Notes: generated from the sequence alone by a model not told the origin. A stretch of DNA of 35,062 bases from Streptomyces sp. 8K308 (GCF_004348315.1 NZ_SMKC01000040.1:1-35062); one strand, 5' to 3'. Counted from the first letter of the stretch, positions 14,998 to 24,702 are shown. A program made the numbers and translations.

Positions 14998-17900
14998 TCA
15001 CGGGGCGGCCGTGGCCTCCGCGGCCAGCGCCTCCCCCAGGGAGAGCGCGGCGCCCGCCGCGCGTTCGGCCGTCAGCGCCGGCTCGCCCAGCGCGGCGCGG
15101 ATCGTGTGCTCGGCCCGGTCCACGTCGTGCCGCTCCCCGGCCGGCAGCGGAGCGCCGGCCGCCCGTCGGGCCGCCGCGGCCGAGCCCAGCAGCCGGGCGG
15201 CGACCCGGTGCCGGCCGGCGGCGGCAGCGGCGCAGGCCAGGCCCTCCGCCGCGAGCGCGACCGCGCGCGGATCGCCGCTCGCCACGGCCGCCGCGCAGCC
15301 GTCCAGGTGGAGGCGCCTGGCCGTCTCGTGATCTCCCCGCAGCTCGGCCACGAAGCCCAGCTGGGCCAGGACGAACGCTCGCCCCGACGTGCCGCCGACC
15401 CCGCCCAGCCAGTCGAGCCACGGCCGCAGGAGGGCCTCCGCCTCGGCCAGCCGACCGCGCCGCCGCGCCACCAGGCCGAGCCCGATGTCCGCGAACTCCT
15501 GCGCCCAACGGTCGGAGTGCTCGGCGGCCAGTCGCCGCGCCCGCGTCAACAGCTCCTCGGCGTCCGCCAGATCACCCGTGAGCAGCGCGAGCCGCCCGAG
15601 CGCCGACAGCCGGAACGACGCCTCAGGCCACAGCCCCAGCTCCTCCGCCAACCGCAGCCCGGCCCGCAGCCGTTCACCGGCCTCCGCGTACTCGCCGGCG
15701 ATCTCGGCCCGCATCGCCAGCACCGAGCCGGCCTCCAACCGCCCCCACCCGTCCCCGAGTTCCGTGAACAACGCGAGGCTGTCCGCCGCGTCGGCCGCCA
15801 TCGCCGCGAAGTCCGGGCGCCCCACCGCCAGTCTCGCCCGGGTGCTCAACGCCGCCGCCACGCCCCACCGGTCGTCGTGCCGCCGGAACGTCGCCAACGC
15901 CCGCTCCACCCGCGCCGTCTGCTCGGCCCGCTCGCCCACCGCCCAGTGCGACAGCGCGAGAAACCACTCTGCGTGCGCCAACGCCAACGGCTCGTCGAGC
16001 CCCGCGAAGCCGCGCAGCGCCGCGTCCCCACGGTCCTCCGCCGTCATCCCGGCCAGCCACGCCTCGGCCGCCGCCCGCGCGACGGCCGGCGCCGGTCCCG
16101 GCACGGCCAGCGCCAGCCCCAGCGCGCGCCGGGCCTCCCCGCCCCGACCACGCAGAAACCAGTACCAGGACAGCGAGTTGACCAGCCGCAACGCCGTCTC
16201 CGCCGCGCCGCGCCCGGCCACCCACTCCAGCGCGCCGCGCAGGCCGGGCGCCTCCGCGTCGAGACGCGCCAGCCACTCGCGCTGCCGCCCACCGCGCAGC
16301 TCGGGCGCCGCCCGCTCCGCGAGGCCCACGTAGTACGCGGCGTGCCGGTCCCGCACCGCCTCCTCCTCGCCGGCCTCCCGCAGCCGCTCCAGGGCGTAGG
16401 CGGCGACCGACTCGAGCAGCCGGAAGCGGCCGTCGTCCGCCACCACGAGCGAGCGGTCGATCAGCCGCGCCAACTCCTCGACCCCGCCCCCGCACACCTG
16501 CGCCACGGCCTCCCGCGAGCAGCCGTCCGCCAGCACCGCGAGCCGCCGCAGCACCCTACGCTCCGGCTCGCCGAGCAGGTCCCAACTCCAGTCGATCACC
16601 GCCCGCAACGTCCGCTGCCGTGCCGGCGCGTCCCGCGCGCCGGCCGACAGCAGCCGGAACCGGTCGTCGAGCAGCCCGGCCAACTCCCGCAGGCCGAACG
16701 CCCGCACCCGGGTCGCGGCCAGCTCCAACGCCAGCGGCAGCCCGTCAAGCCGCCGGCAGACCGCCGCCACCGCTTCCCGGTCGGCCTCGGCGAGCCGGAA
16801 ACCGGGCGCGGCCGCCGCCGCCCGCGCCGCGAACAGCCGCACCGCGTCCGGGAGGTCCAGCGGCTCGACCGCGAACAGCCGCTCCCCGTCAAGCGCCAGC
16901 GGCTCCCGGCTCGTCGCCAGGACCCGCAGCCCGGGCGCCGCCGACAGCAGTCGACCCGCCAACTCCGCCGCCGCGTCCGGCAGGTGCTCGCAGTTGTCCA
17001 GCACCAGCAGCCCGCGCCGATCCAGCAGCGCCTCGGCGACCCGCGCCGTCAGGTCCTGGCCGTCCGGCGCGTCGTCCCGCACACCGAGCGCCGCCGCCAC
17101 CGCGTCCGGCACCTCCGTGGCACCCAGCCCCGCCAACTCGACCAGCCACACCCCGTCGGGGAACGACTCATCCGCCAGCACCCGCTCCGCCACGGCCAGC
17201 GCCAACCGGGTCTTGCCGACGCCACCCGTGCCGGTCAGCGTCACCAGCCGGCGGGCGCCGAGCAGTGCGGCGACCTTCGCGACCGCGCCGTCCCGCCCGA
17301 CCAACTCCGTCAGCCGCGCCGGCAACCGAGGGCCACGAGCCGCCGGGGTCGCCGAAGCGGCCGGTCGGGGCAGGTCCTGCCGCAGGACCGCGGCGTGCAG
17401 CGCGGTCAACTCGGGCCCGGGATCCACCCCCAACTCCTCGGCGAGGCCGCGCCGCACCTCCTCGAACACCGAAAGCGCCGCGTCCTGTCGGCCGGCCAGC
17501 CACAGGGCCCGCAGCTGCGCGGCGCGCAGCCGCTCCCGCAGCGGATGGGCGACCGCCAGACCCGCCAACTCGCCCGCCACCGCGTCGTAATCGCCCAGCT
17601 CGAGTCGCGCCTCGGCCCGCAGCTCGAGCGCGGTCAGCCGCTGCTCGTCGAGCCGCGCCGCGACCGGCCGGCTGAACGCGGCGTCCGCGTACTCCGCGAA
17701 GGCCGGGCCGCGCCACAGGCCCAACGCCTCGTCCAGCAAGGCCACCCGCGACGCCGGCCCCGGCTCGGCCGAGGCGGCCGCCAGCAGCTCGGCGAACCGG
17801 CCCGCGTCCACCGCACCACGCGCGGCGCGCAGCGCGTACCCGGCGGGGCCGTGCGCCACCAGGGCGCGCCCGCCCGCCTCCGCGCCGGCCAGCGCGCCCC

Positions 17901-18111
17901 GCAGCTGGGAGACCCGCGCCTGGAGGGTGCTGGTCGGGTTACGCGGCGGACGCTCGCCCCACAGGTCGTCGACCAGCCGGTCGACGGGGACCGGCGCCCC
18001 CTCGTGCGCCAGCAGGTCGGCGAGCAGCGCCCGCACCTTGGCGTCCGGGACGGTGACCGGCGCGCCCTCGTCCGTCCAGACGGCCAGCGGGCCGAGCACC
18101 CCGAAGCGCAT
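14998..18111 (-). CDS. AfsR/SARP-family regulator (BTAD, NB-ARC and TPR-like domains)
   Basis: This 1037-residue regulator has an OmpR-like winged helix (about 1-90: VLGPLAVWTDEG, VRALLADLLAHEG, LVDDLWGERPP, LQARVSQLR). A bacterial transcriptional activation domain follows (about 95-240: RFAELLAAA, ALGLWRGPAF, ELVFEEVRRGLAEELGVDPGPEL-like end). The NTPase domain has Walker A GTGGVGKTR at about 295-303, then LVLDNCEHL and GLPLALELAATRVRAF. The C-terminal third is alanine- and leucine-rich helical repeats resembling TPRs. Such proteins integrate a ligand or nucleotide signal and activate nearby genes, often for secondary metabolism. The likely neighbour target is the divergent imine-reductase-like gene. 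Start: ATG with TAGCCT 6 nt upstream and no ribosome site. Confidence 0.93.
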   Translation of the reverse strand: MRFGVLGPLAVWTDEGAPVTVPDAKVRALLADLLAHEGAPVPVDRLVDDLWGERPPRNPTSTLQARVSQLRGALAGAEAGGRALVAHGPAGYALRAARGAVDAGRFAELLAAASAEPGPASRVALLDEALGLWRGPAFAEYADAAFSRPVAARLDEQRLTALELRAEARLELGDYDAVAGELAGLAVAHPLRERLRAAQLRALWLAGRQDAALSVFEEVRRGLAEELGVDPGPELTALHAAVLRQDLPRPAASATPAARGPRLPARLTELVGRDGAVAKVAALLGARRLVTLTGTGGVGKTRLALAVAERVLADESFPDGVWLVELAGLGATEVPDAVAAALGVRDDAPDGQDLTARVAEALLDRRGLLVLDNCEHLPDAAAELAGRLLSAAPGLRVLATSREPLALDGERLFAVEPLDLPDAVRLFAARAAAAAPGFRLAEADREAVAAVCRRLDGLPLALELAATRVRAFGLRELAGLLDDRFRLLSAGARDAPARQRTLRAVIDWSWDLLGEPERRVLRRLAVLADGCSREAVAQVCGGGVEELARLIDRSLVVADDGRFRLLESVAAYALERLREAGEEEAVRDRHAAYYVGLAERAAPELRGGRQREWLARLDAEAPGLRGALEWVAGRGAAETALRLVNSLSWYWFLRGRGGEARRALGLALAVPGPAPAVARAAAEAWLAGMTAEDRGDAALRGFAGLDEPLALAHAEWFLALSHWAVGERAEQTARVERALATFRRHDDRWGVAAALSTRARLAVGRPDFAAMAADAADSLALFTELGDGWGRLEAGSVLAMRAEIAGEYAEAGERLRAGLRLAEELGLWPEASFRLSALGRLALLTGDLADAEELLTRARRLAAEHSDRWAQEFADIGLGLVARRRGRLAEAEALLRPWLDWLGGVGGTSGRAFVLAQLGFVAELRGDHETARRLHLDGCAAAVASGDPRAVALAAEGLACAAAAAGRHRVAARLLGSAAAARRAAGAPLPAGERHDVDRAEHTIRAALGEPALTAERAAGAALSLGEALAAEATAAP

Positions 18112-18117
18112 TCCGCC

Positions 18118-18123
18118 AGGCTA
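18118..18123 (-). promoter_or_regulatory. -10 box of a probable leaderless promoter
   Basis: On the minus strand TAGCCT ends 6 nt before the ATG of the AfsR-like gene and no Shine-Dalgarno is seen. Confidence 0.35.
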
Positions 18124-18239
18124 ACCGCCCCACGGGGACCACCCGTGGCCGGGCCGTGGCGGACCCGAAGCGGCACGGCGCACCGTGGGCCGGACGAACG
18201 CCGTCGCGGCGTTCCATGACGATCCCGGAGAGGAACACG

Positions 18240-19139
18240 ATGTCCGACCGCACGCCCGAGCCCGTGACCGTGATCGGCCTCGGCGCCATGGGCGCCGCCA
18301 TGGCCACCACCCTGCTGACGGCCGGCCACCCCGTCACGGTGTGGAACAGGACGGCTGCCAAGGCCGAGCCGCTGGTCGCCAGGGGCGCCACGCTCGCCGC
18401 CTCGCCCACCCAGGCGCTGGCCGCCGGCGAACTCGTGGTGCTGAGCCTGGTCGACTACGCGGCGATGGACGCGATCCTGGGCGACGTCGACCCGGCCGCC
18501 CTGCGGGGCCGGGTGCTGGCCAACCTGAGCTCCGACACCCCGGAGCGGCTGCGCGCCGCCCACCGCTGGGCGGCCGAGCGCGGCGCCGTGCTGCTGACCG
18601 GCGGCATCATGGTGCCGCCGCCCGGCATCGGCCAGCCCGAGGCCTATACCTTCTACGCCGGGGACGAGGCCGTCCTCGACGCCCACCGGGAAGCGCTTTC
18701 CGCGCTGAGCCGGATCGACTACCGGGGCGAGGACCCCGGCCTGGCGATGCTCTGGTACCAGGCGATGATCGCCGTCTTCTGGCTGTCGATGACCGGCTAC
18801 TTCCACTCGGTCGCACTGCTCGAGACGGCCGGGGTGCCGGCCGCGGAGGTCAGGCCCTACGTGGCGGAGCTCCTGGGGGGCCTGGCCGCCGACAGCTCGA
18901 TGGGTTTCCTCAACCACCTCACCGCCGAGATCGAGAACGGCGTCTACGACGGTGAGTTCAACAACCTCGACATGCAGGTCGTCGGCGCCAGGCACGTCGT
19001 GGATGCCTTCGCGGACGCCGGGCTGAGCACGTCGCTGCCGACCGCCCTCTGGGAGCTGTTCCGCCGCACCTCGGAGGCCGGCCACGGCGCCGAGGGCCTC
19101 ACCAGCGTGATCGAACTGGTCAGGAGGCAGGGCGAGTAG
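18240..19139 (+). CDS. Imine-reductase-like NAD(P)-dependent oxidoreductase
   Basis: This 299-residue member of the 6-phosphogluconate/beta-hydroxyacid dehydrogenase superfamily has an N-terminal Rossmann domain (VIGLGAMGAAMATTLLTAGH, then VWNRTAAKAEPL; the NRT motif favours NADPH). A long helix with LAMLWYQAMIAVFWLSMTGYFHSVALLE and a helical C-terminal dimerisation domain follow. The usual catalytic Lys of beta-hydroxyacid dehydrogenases is not at the expected place, and the overall pattern matches actinobacterial imine reductases, which reduce cyclic imines. AGAGGA lies 6 nt before the ATG. It is divergent from the AfsR-like regulator, which may control it. The physiological substrate is unknown. 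Confidence 0.87.
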   Translation: MSDRTPEPVTVIGLGAMGAAMATTLLTAGHPVTVWNRTAAKAEPLVARGATLAASPTQALAAGELVVLSLVDYAAMDAILGDVDPAALRGRVLANLSSDTPERLRAAHRWAAERGAVLLTGGIMVPPPGIGQPEAYTFYAGDEAVLDAHREALSALSRIDYRGEDPGLAMLWYQAMIAVFWLSMTGYFHSVALLETAGVPAAEVRPYVAELLGGLAADSSMGFLNHLTAEIENGVYDGEFNNLDMQVVGARHVVDAFADAGLSTSLPTALWELFRRTSEAGHGAEGLTSVIELVRRQGE

Positions 19140-19158
19140 CCGGCCGCGCGGGGTGAGA

Positions 19159-19202
19159 GGTCCGGGCGCCCCGGGGTGTTGGGGGCCTTGGGCGCCCGGA
19201 CC
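19159..19202. terminator. Bidirectional terminator
   Basis: Perfect 13-bp stem GGTCCGGGCGCCC / GGGCGCCCGGACC with an 18-nt loop, exactly between the convergent stop codons at 19139 and 19209. Confidence 0.75.
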
Positions 19203-19208
19203 GGTCTG

Positions 19209-20426
19209 TCAGGCCGCCGGCAGGATCTCGACGGCGTTGAGGTGCGCCGTCTCGCCGGAGACCACGAGGTTGAGCAGCCCGTCGGTGACCGAGACGCCCG
19301 AGTAGGTCTGCGTGGCGGCGGCGTTGGCGGCCGGCGCGAGCCGGCCGGTGACCGAGCCCTCGACGGTGACGTTGGTGCGCGCCGAGCCGGTCGCGTCGCC
19401 GGCGGTGATCCGCACGTCGTAGACCCCGTTCGGCACGTTGGCGCGGAACTCGTACTGGCCGTTGAACAGGGCGACGAAGTCCCGCTGCAACGCGTTCATC
19501 GCCGTGCCCCGGTCGCGTTCGATCAGGCCGCTGCCCACGAAGCCGTAGCCGCGCGAGGAGGTGTAGGCGGTGGCGGCGGTGACCTGGGCGTACGAGGAGG
19601 CGACCGGGCCGCTCGACGGGCCCAGGTCGTAGACGTCGTCGACCGTGTCACGCACGTGGGAGGAGAGCGCCAGGCCCTCGCCGCGCGTCTCGCGGGCGAT
19701 CAGCCGGGCCATCTGCAGGGCGCCGTACCGCTGGAAGTGGGTGTCGTCCGCGGTGCCGTCCGGGCGGTTCGGGTACTGGCCGGGGGCGGTGTGCAGGAAG
19801 ACGCCCCTGGCGGCCTCGGGCCCGATGGAGTTGAGGTAGGCGCGGCTGGAAGCGGAGAGGTCGATCAGCGGGACGTTCTCCTCCTGGGCCACCTCGATCG
19901 CCCGCTGCACGTACTCCGGGAAGGAGACGTTGAACTGCCCGGTGGAGGCGTTGAAGGAGCGGCGCGAGACGGGGGTGACGATCACCGGGATGGCGCCGCG
20001 GGCGCGGGCGCCCCCGATGTAGTCGTTCCGCAGGTACTCCTTGTAGTCCGCGGGGGAGGTGTACCGCTCGGGGATGGAGACCGAGGCGTCGTTGTGCCCG
20101 AACTGCACGAACAGGTAGTCGCCCGGCTGGATCCGGTCCAGGATGGTCTGGAGCCGGCCCTGCTCGATGAACGACCGCGAACTGCGGCCGCCGATCGCGT
20201 GGTTGGCGACGGTGACGTCGTCCGAGAAGTACCGGTCGAGCATTTGGCCCCAGCCGGCCTGCGGCTCGTAGCTGGAGTTGTAGGTCTGGGCGGTGGAGTC
20301 GCTCGCGATGTAGATCGTCGGGCCCGCCGCGGCGGCCGCGGCCGTCCCCGGCAGCCCCACCGCCGCCGCGGCCGCGGCGGCGACCACGGCCAGCGCGGTG
20401 CCGGCGGCTCTGAGTATTCCTCTCAT
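19209..20426 (-). CDS. Secreted CE12-type SGNH esterase (rhamnogalacturonan acetylesterase-like)
   Basis: The 405-residue product starts with a Sec-type signal (MRGILRAAG, then a long alanine/valine core to about residue 34). The SGNH blocks are ASDST (Ser44), IGGRSSRSF (78-86), GHND (110-113) and Asp227-x-x-His230. After a short linker, the C-terminal domain (about 265-405, YDLGPSSGPVAS..., YGFVGSGLIERDRG, NGQYEFRANVPNGVYDV) matches the C-terminus of the esterase at 21-1583. This paralogue lacks the fibronectin III insert. GGGAG lies about 7 nt before the ATG, and the 5' sequence CACAC(A/G)GGAGTG is shared with the paralogue. A TGAATCGATTCA operator lies 49 bp upstream of the start. Confidence 0.88.
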   Translation of the reverse strand: MRGILRAAGTALAVVAAAAAAAVGLPGTAAAAAAGPTIYIASDSTAQTYNSSYEPQAGWGQMLDRYFSDDVTVANHAIGGRSSRSFIEQGRLQTILDRIQPGDYLFVQFGHNDASVSIPERYTSPADYKEYLRNDYIGGARARGAIPVIVTPVSRRSFNASTGQFNVSFPEYVQRAIEVAQEENVPLIDLSASSRAYLNSIGPEAARGVFLHTAPGQYPNRPDGTADDTHFQRYGALQMARLIARETRGEGLALSSHVRDTVDDVYDLGPSSGPVASSYAQVTAATAYTSSRGYGFVGSGLIERDRGTAMNALQRDFVALFNGQYEFRANVPNGVYDVRITAGDATGSARTNVTVEGSVTGRLAPAANAAATQTYSGVSVTDGLLNLVVSGETAHLNAVEILPAA

Positions 20427-20475
20427 CCATCACTCCCGTGTGCTGGACTCTGGCGCCGGCCGCCGAGGCATCGCG

Positions 20476-20487
20476 TGAATCGATTCA
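20476..20487. promoter_or_regulatory. Perfect 12-bp palindromic operator, identical to 1606-1617
   Basis: TGAATCGATTCA, 49 bp before the esterase ATG. Identity over 12 bp with the site before the other esterase gene strongly suggests one trans-acting LacI-type regulator. Confidence 0.7.
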
Positions 20488-20510
20488 TCCACTGCGCGCG
20501 AAGCCACGTG

Positions 20511-20522
20511 GTAAGCGCTTTC
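20511..20522. promoter_or_regulatory. Second LacI-type site
   Basis: GTAAGCGCTTTC is a palindrome with one mismatched pair around AAGCGCTT, a core common to many LacI-family operators. It lies 35 bp, centre to centre, from the first site. Confidence 0.5.
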
Positions 20523-20645
20523 AAGGTCTGCGGAAGCGTGACAAGGACACGCCCGAGTGTCAACAGGCGCGGCGCGGAAGGACGTTGAACGGTCGCCAGG
20601 CGCGCCGAGCGGTCGTGCCCGCCCGCTGACCCGGCCGGTCGCTGG

Positions 20646-21281
20646 TCAGGCGAAGCCCAGCCTGGCCGCCCGCAGCTTGGCGACGGCCTCCTCGTCGCCC
20701 TCGACGGTGATCTTCGCCGCGCCCTGTCGGCCGGAGGCGAAGATCAGCAGCTCGCCCGGCTCGCCGGTCACCGTGACGACGGGGGCGCCCTTGTGGGCGA
20801 CGGCCACCTGGCCGTTGGGGCGGCGCAGCACGAGGCCGACCGGGCTGCGGCGCCCCATGATCCGCGCACCGGACTCCACCCGCCGCCACAGCGCGTCCGC
20901 GAAGACCGGGTCGAGCGGCCGCGGCTCCCACTCCGGCTGCGCGCGCCTGACGTCCTCGGCGTGGATGAAGAACTCGACCGTGTTGGCCGCCTCGTCGACC
21001 TGCTTCAGCGAGAACGGCGACACCCGCGGCGGCCCCGTCCTGATCAGCTGGATCAGCTCGTCGTACGGCTTGGCCGCGAACTCGTTGCGCACCCGCTCGC
21101 CACGCGCCGCCAGGGGCTTGATGATGATGCCGCCCGCCGCGTCCGGGCGGCGCTCCCGGACCACGACGTGGGCGGCCAGGTCGCGCGTCGTCCATCCCTC
21201 GCACAGGGTGGGGGCGTCAGGACCCGAGGTCTCCAAGAGGTCAGCGAGCAACAGCCGTTCACGCTTCGCATGGGTAGACAT
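20646..21281 (-). CDS. TIGR03085-family metal-binding protein
   Basis: This 211-residue protein of the DinB/mycothiol-dependent maleylpyruvate-isomerase-like superfamily has the typical block [26 protein letters not shown] in outline. [21 protein letters not shown] supplies another conserved His, and the C-terminal strand region [33 protein letters not shown] follows. Histidines of AAHVVV and FIHAEDV are likely metal ligands. The family is usually found next to hisI in actinomycetes, as here, but no reaction is established to my knowledge. GGTGGAG precedes the ATG. It diverges from hisI across 46 bp. Confidence 0.87.
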   Translation of the reverse strand: MSTHAKRERLLLADLLETSGPDAPTLCEGWTTRDLAAHVVVRERRPDAAGGIIIKPLAARGERVRNEFAAKPYDELIQLIRTGPPRVSPFSLKQVDEAANTVEFFIHAEDVRRAQPEWEPRPLDPVFADALWRRVESGARIMGRRSPVGLVLRRPNGQVAVAHKGAPVVTVTGEPGELLIFASGRQGAAKITVEGDEEAVAKLRAARLGFA

Positions 21282-21327
21282 GATCTCCACCTTAGAGTCT
21301 GCCGCGGCGGGGCGGCAGAATGGACAC

Positions 21328-21684
21328 ATGCCCAAGCCAGCCGCTCTCGACCCCGCCATCGCCGCCCGCCTCAAGCGCACCACGGACGGCCTGGTGCCCG
21401 CCATCGCGCAGCAGTACGACACCGGAGAGGTGCTCATGCTCGGCTGGATGGACGACGAGGCCCTGCACCGCACGCTCACCACCGGGCGCTGCACCTACTG
21501 GAGCCGCAGCCGCCGGGAGTACTGGACCAAGGGCGACACCTCGGGCCACGTGCAGTACGTGAAGTCCGTGGCGCTCGACTGCGACGGCGACACCGTGCTT
21601 GTCAAGGTCGACCAGGTCGGCGCCGCCTGTCACACCGGGGACCGCACCTGCTTCGACGCGGGCGCACTCCCGGTCGGGCAGTAG
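21328..21684 (+). CDS. hisI: Phosphoribosyl-AMP cyclohydrolase
   Basis: The 118-residue enzyme opens the adenine ring of phosphoribosyl-AMP in histidine synthesis. Diagnostic blocks are [30 protein letters not shown], and [25 protein letters not shown], containing the metal-binding Asp and Cys residues. It is monofunctional, without a HisE domain. It heads a tight set: trpE begins 11 nt after its stop and the TIGR02234 gene overlaps trpE. TTAGAG and CAGAAT, 18 nt apart and 6 nt before the ATG, could be a leaderless promoter. Confidence 0.97.
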   Translation: MPKPAALDPAIAARLKRTTDGLVPAIAQQYDTGEVLMLGWMDDEALHRTLTTGRCTYWSRSRREYWTKGDTSGHVQYVKSVALDCDGDTVLVKVDQVGAACHTGDRTCFDAGALPVGQ

Positions 21685-21695
21685 GCTCAGCCGGC

Positions 21696-23210
21696 ATGGA
21701 CCTCGACCGTTTCCGGGTGCTCGCCAAGGACCGGCGGGTGATCCCGGTCACCCGTCGCCTCCTCGTCGACGGTGACACCCCCATCGCGCTCTACCGCAAG
21801 CTCGCGGGCGAGCGCCCCGGCACCTTCCTGCTCGAGTCGGCGGAGAACGGCCGCACCTGGTCGCGCTACTCCTTCGTCGGCGTCCGCAGCTCGGCCGCCC
21901 TCACCGTCAGGTCCGGGCGCGCGCACTGGCTCGGCTCGCCGCCCGTCTCGGTGCCGCGCGAGGGCGACCCGCTCCAGGTGCTGCGCGAGACGCTGCGCGC
22001 CCTGCACACCCCGCGCGATCCCGAGTTGCCGCCCTTCACCGGCGGCATGGTCGGCTACCTCGGCTACGACGTGGTCCGCCGTCTGGAGTCGATCGGCGAC
22101 AGCACCCGCGACGACCTCGCGCTGCCCGAGCTGACCATGCTGCTCGCCTCCGACCTCGCGGTGCTCGACCACCGCGACGGCACGGTGCTGCTGATCGCCA
22201 ACGCCATCAACCACAACGACCTCGACACCGGCGTCGACGAGGCGTACGCGGACGCCGTGGCCAGGCTCGACGCGATGGAGGCCGACCTCGCGCGCCCGGT
22301 GCCCGCCGAGGCCGTCGCGCTGCCGTCCGCCGAGCTGCCGGCGTACACCGCGCGCTGGGGCGGGCCCGAGTACCAGGCGGCCGTCGAGCGGGTCAAGGAG
22401 TACATCAGGGCCGGGGACGCCTTCCAGGTGGTGCCGTCGCAGCGCTTCGAGACGCCCTGCCGGGCCAGCGCCCTCGACGTCTACCGGGTGCTGCGCGCCA
22501 CCAACCCGAGCCCCTACATGTACCTGTTCAGGTTCGCCGGCGAGGGCGGCGGACCAGAGGGCGGCTTCGACGTCGTCGGATCGAGCCCCGAGGCGCTGGT
22601 CAAGGTCGAGAGTGGCCGGGCCATGCTGCACCCCATCGCCGGCACCCGGCCGCGCGGCGCCACCCCCCGGGAGGACGCCGAGCTCGCCGAGGAGCTGCTC
22701 GCCGACCCCAAGGAGCGCGCCGAGCACCTGATGCTGGTCGACCTCGGCCGCAACGACCTGGGCCGCGTCAGCTCGCCGGGCAGCGTGGAAGTCGTCGACT
22801 TCATGTCCATCGAGCGCTACAGCCACGTGATGCACATCGTCTCCACCGTCACCGGCCGGCTGGCCGAGGGCCGCACCGCGTTCGACGCGCTCACCGCCTG
22901 CTTCCCCGCCGGCACGCTGTCGGGCGCGCCCAAGCCGCGCGCCCTGCAGATCATCGAGGAGCTCGAGCCGACCAGGCGCGGCGTCTACGGCGGCTGCGTC
23001 GGCTACCTTGACTTCGCCGGCGACGCGGACACCGCGATCGCCATCCGCACGGCGGTGCTGCGCGACGGCGTCGCCCACGTCCAGGCGGGCGCGGGCGTGG
23101 TGGCCGACTCGGACCCGGTCGCCGAGGACACCGAGTGCCGGAACAAGGCGGCGGCCGTTCTCAGGGCGGTGGCCACCGCCGGAAAGCTGCGCGGTAGCGT
23201 GGAGGGGTGA
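21696..23210 (+). CDS. trpE: Anthranilate synthase component I
   Basis: The 504-residue chorismate-using subunit makes anthranilate with an amidotransferase partner (not in the window). The N-terminal domain has [13 protein letters not shown] at 45-48 is the conserved tryptophan feedback-binding motif. The catalytic domain shows [73 protein letters not shown] in outline, [22 protein letters not shown] and [18 protein letters not shown] see no Trp-codon leader upstream because hisI is only 11 nt away. It is cotranscribed with hisI and the membrane-protein gene that overlaps its stop. Confidence 0.97.
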   Translation: MDLDRFRVLAKDRRVIPVTRRLLVDGDTPIALYRKLAGERPGTFLLESAENGRTWSRYSFVGVRSSAALTVRSGRAHWLGSPPVSVPREGDPLQVLRETLRALHTPRDPELPPFTGGMVGYLGYDVVRRLESIGDSTRDDLALPELTMLLASDLAVLDHRDGTVLLIANAINHNDLDTGVDEAYADAVARLDAMEADLARPVPAEAVALPSAELPAYTARWGGPEYQAAVERVKEYIRAGDAFQVVPSQRFETPCRASALDVYRVLRATNPSPYMYLFRFAGEGGGPEGGFDVVGSSPEALVKVESGRAMLHPIAGTRPRGATPREDAELAEELLADPKERAEHLMLVDLGRNDLGRVSSPGSVEVVDFMSIERYSHVMHIVSTVTGRLAEGRTAFDALTACFPAGTLSGAPKPRALQIIEELEPTRRGVYGGCVGYLDFAGDADTAIAIRTAVLRDGVAHVQAGAGVVADSDPVAEDTECRNKAAAVLRAVATAGKLRGSVEG

Positions 23211-23818
23211 AGCGAGACCCCACCACCGGCAGTTCGAGCGCCCCACGGCGCGCGCTCGCCGGCGCGCTGCTGAGCGGCGCGGCCGGGGCCACCGTCGTGT
23301 TGATCGCCGCCGGCCAGACCTGGGGCGAGGGCGAGGCATCGGCGGCCGGCGCCGAGCTGCCGGTGACGGCCAGCGGCAGCGCCGTCTCCGGGCTGCCGAG
23401 CGCGCTGGCCCTCGTCGGCCTCGCGGCCCTGGTGGCCGTGTTCGCGGTCCGCCGCACCGGCCGCACGGTGGTCTCCTCGGTGCTCGCGCTCAGCGGCGCC
23501 GGCTCGATCGGCGCTGCGCTGCTCGGCGCCGGCGACACCGAGGCGCTCGAGCGGAACGCGGCGGAGGTGATGGGCCTGAGCGAGGCGGCCGTGAGCAGCG
23601 TCAGCCACACCGGCTGGCCGTGGGTCTCGGCCGTCGGCGGCCTGCTGCTGCTCTGCGCCGGGCTGCTCGCGCTGAGCTACGGCCGGCAGTGGCCGGCCAT
23701 GTCGGGCCGGTACGAGCGGGCCGGCCGCCGCGCCGAGCGGCGGCGTCCCGGGACCACCGACGCGGACCGGCCGGAGGACATCTGGCGGGCGCTCGACCGT
23801 GGCGAGGACCCCACCTAG
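23207..23818 (+). CDS. TIGR02234-family membrane protein (trp region conserved)
   Basis: The 203-residue protein has about four hydrophobic helices ([68 protein letters not shown]). GQTW after the first helix is typical, and the C-terminal tail is basic then acidic ([23 protein letters not shown]). This family is found in trp loci of actinobacteria, but its role is unknown. The GTG start overlaps the trpE stop by 4 nt (GTGA), with GGAGGGG upstream. Confidence 0.9.
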   Translation: MKRDPTTGSSSAPRRALAGALLSGAAGATVVLIAAGQTWGEGEASAAGAELPVTASGSAVSGLPSALALVGLAALVAVFAVRRTGRTVVSSVLALSGAGSIGAALLGAGDTEALERNAAEVMGLSEAAVSSVSHTGWPWVSAVGGLLLLCAGLLALSYGRQWPAMSGRYERAGRRAERRRPGTTDADRPEDIWRALDRGEDPT

Positions 23819-23903
23819 GACTGTCGGCGGCGACTGCGACAATGGACGACGGCACCCGAGCGAGCGCCAGCGCGCCCGACACCGACCCACAAGGAGCACA
23901 CAC

Positions 23904-24239
23904 ATGGCGGACAAGTACCACCACGGCAACTCTCCCGCCGCCTGGACCACCGTACTGATCGTCGTCATCGGCACGGGCGTCGGCAGCGCCTACACGATCA
24001 TGGCGCAGCCGCTCGGCGTGCTGGCCGGCGGAGTGATCATCGCCCTGGGTGGTGTCGCCGGCCTGGTGCTCAGGGCCATGGGCTTCGGCCAGCAGCAGGT
24101 GCCCGCCGGCGCGGCGCACGGCGTCAAGGCCAAGGTCAGGGTTGGTTCGGCCGAGTCCGCTGGCGTGACCGCCGGCGCGACCGCCTCCGGCACGTCCGAC
24201 ACGGGCACCGAGCCCGAGCAGGTCACGGTCAGCGGCTGA
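23904..24239 (+). CDS. HGxxPAAW motif-containing membrane protein
   Basis: This 111-residue protein begins MADKYHHGNSPAAWTTV, containing the HGNSPAAW motif that names the family. Two hydrophobic helices (WTTVLIVVIGTGVGSAYTIMA; LGVLAGGVIIALGGVAGLVL) and a Gly/Ala/Thr-rich cytosolic or periplasmic tail follow. It is conserved between trpE and trpC in streptomycetes; function unknown. AAGGAG lies 8 nt before the ATG. GACAAT at about 23837 may be a -10 for its own transcript. Confidence 0.9.
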   Translation: MADKYHHGNSPAAWTTVLIVVIGTGVGSAYTIMAQPLGVLAGGVIIALGGVAGLVLRAMGFGQQQVPAGAAHGVKAKVRVGSAESAGVTAGATASGTSDTGTEPEQVTVSG

Positions 24240-24244
24240 CGTTC

Positions 24245-24268
24245 GCCGCCCCGCGATTGCGGGGCGGC
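24245..24268 (+). terminator. Terminator after the HGxxPAAW gene
   Basis: Perfect 10-bp stem GCCGCCCCGC / GCGGGGCGGC with a GATT loop, starting 6 nt after the stop codon. Confidence 0.7.
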
Positions 24269-24291
24269 GGCCGCGCTCCCATGCTGGGCGT

Positions 24292-24702
24292 GTGCCACCT
24301 CCGCGTGCCCCGATCGCCGGCCACCTGAGCCGGGTGGCCTGGGCGGCCGGGGCTGCGGTCGCCCTGGGCGCCGTGGCCGTGATCGACCCGGCGGCCCCCG
24401 GCCGCCACCCCGCCTGCCCGGTGCCGGCGCTCACCGGGCTCCACTGCCCCGGCTGCGGGGGCCTGCGCTGCGTCTCCGCCCTCACCCGTGCCGACATCGG
24501 CGCCGCCCTGGGCGCCAACGCCCTCGTGGTCACGGTGCTCGCCGCGCTGCTCTCGTTCCTCGCGCTGCGGCTCGCCCTGGCACCGCTCGGCCGGCCGCTG
24601 CCGGCGCCGCCGCCCCGCGCCGTCGCCTGGACGCTGGGCGGCGCCACGCTCCTCTTCACGGTGCTGCGCAACCTGCCGATCGGTGCCGCCCTGGCCCCCT
24701 GA
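24292..24702 (+). CDS. DUF2752 membrane protein
   Basis: The 136-residue protein carries the DUF2752 signature CPVPALTGLHCPGCGGLRCVSAL followed by TRADIGAALGANALV, between hydrophobic helices at about 17-31, 76-97 and 110-125. The function of the conserved cysteines is unknown. It starts with a GTG at 24292 just after a terminator; the ribosome site is weak (GCTGGGCG). It is commonly the gene before trpC in streptomycetes. Confidence 0.87.
   Translation: MPPPRAPIAGHLSRVAWAAGAAVALGAVAVIDPAAPGRHPACPVPALTGLHCPGCGGLRCVSALTRADIGAALGANALVVTVLAALLSFLALRLALAPLGRPLPAPPPRAVAWTLGGATLLFTVLRNLPIGAALAP

Noticed and set aside
14983..18219. Long + strand open frame opposite the AfsR-like gene
   Set aside because: Composition is Arg/Gln/Pro-rich and domain-free. 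The minus frame shows SARP, Walker A and other recognised motifs.
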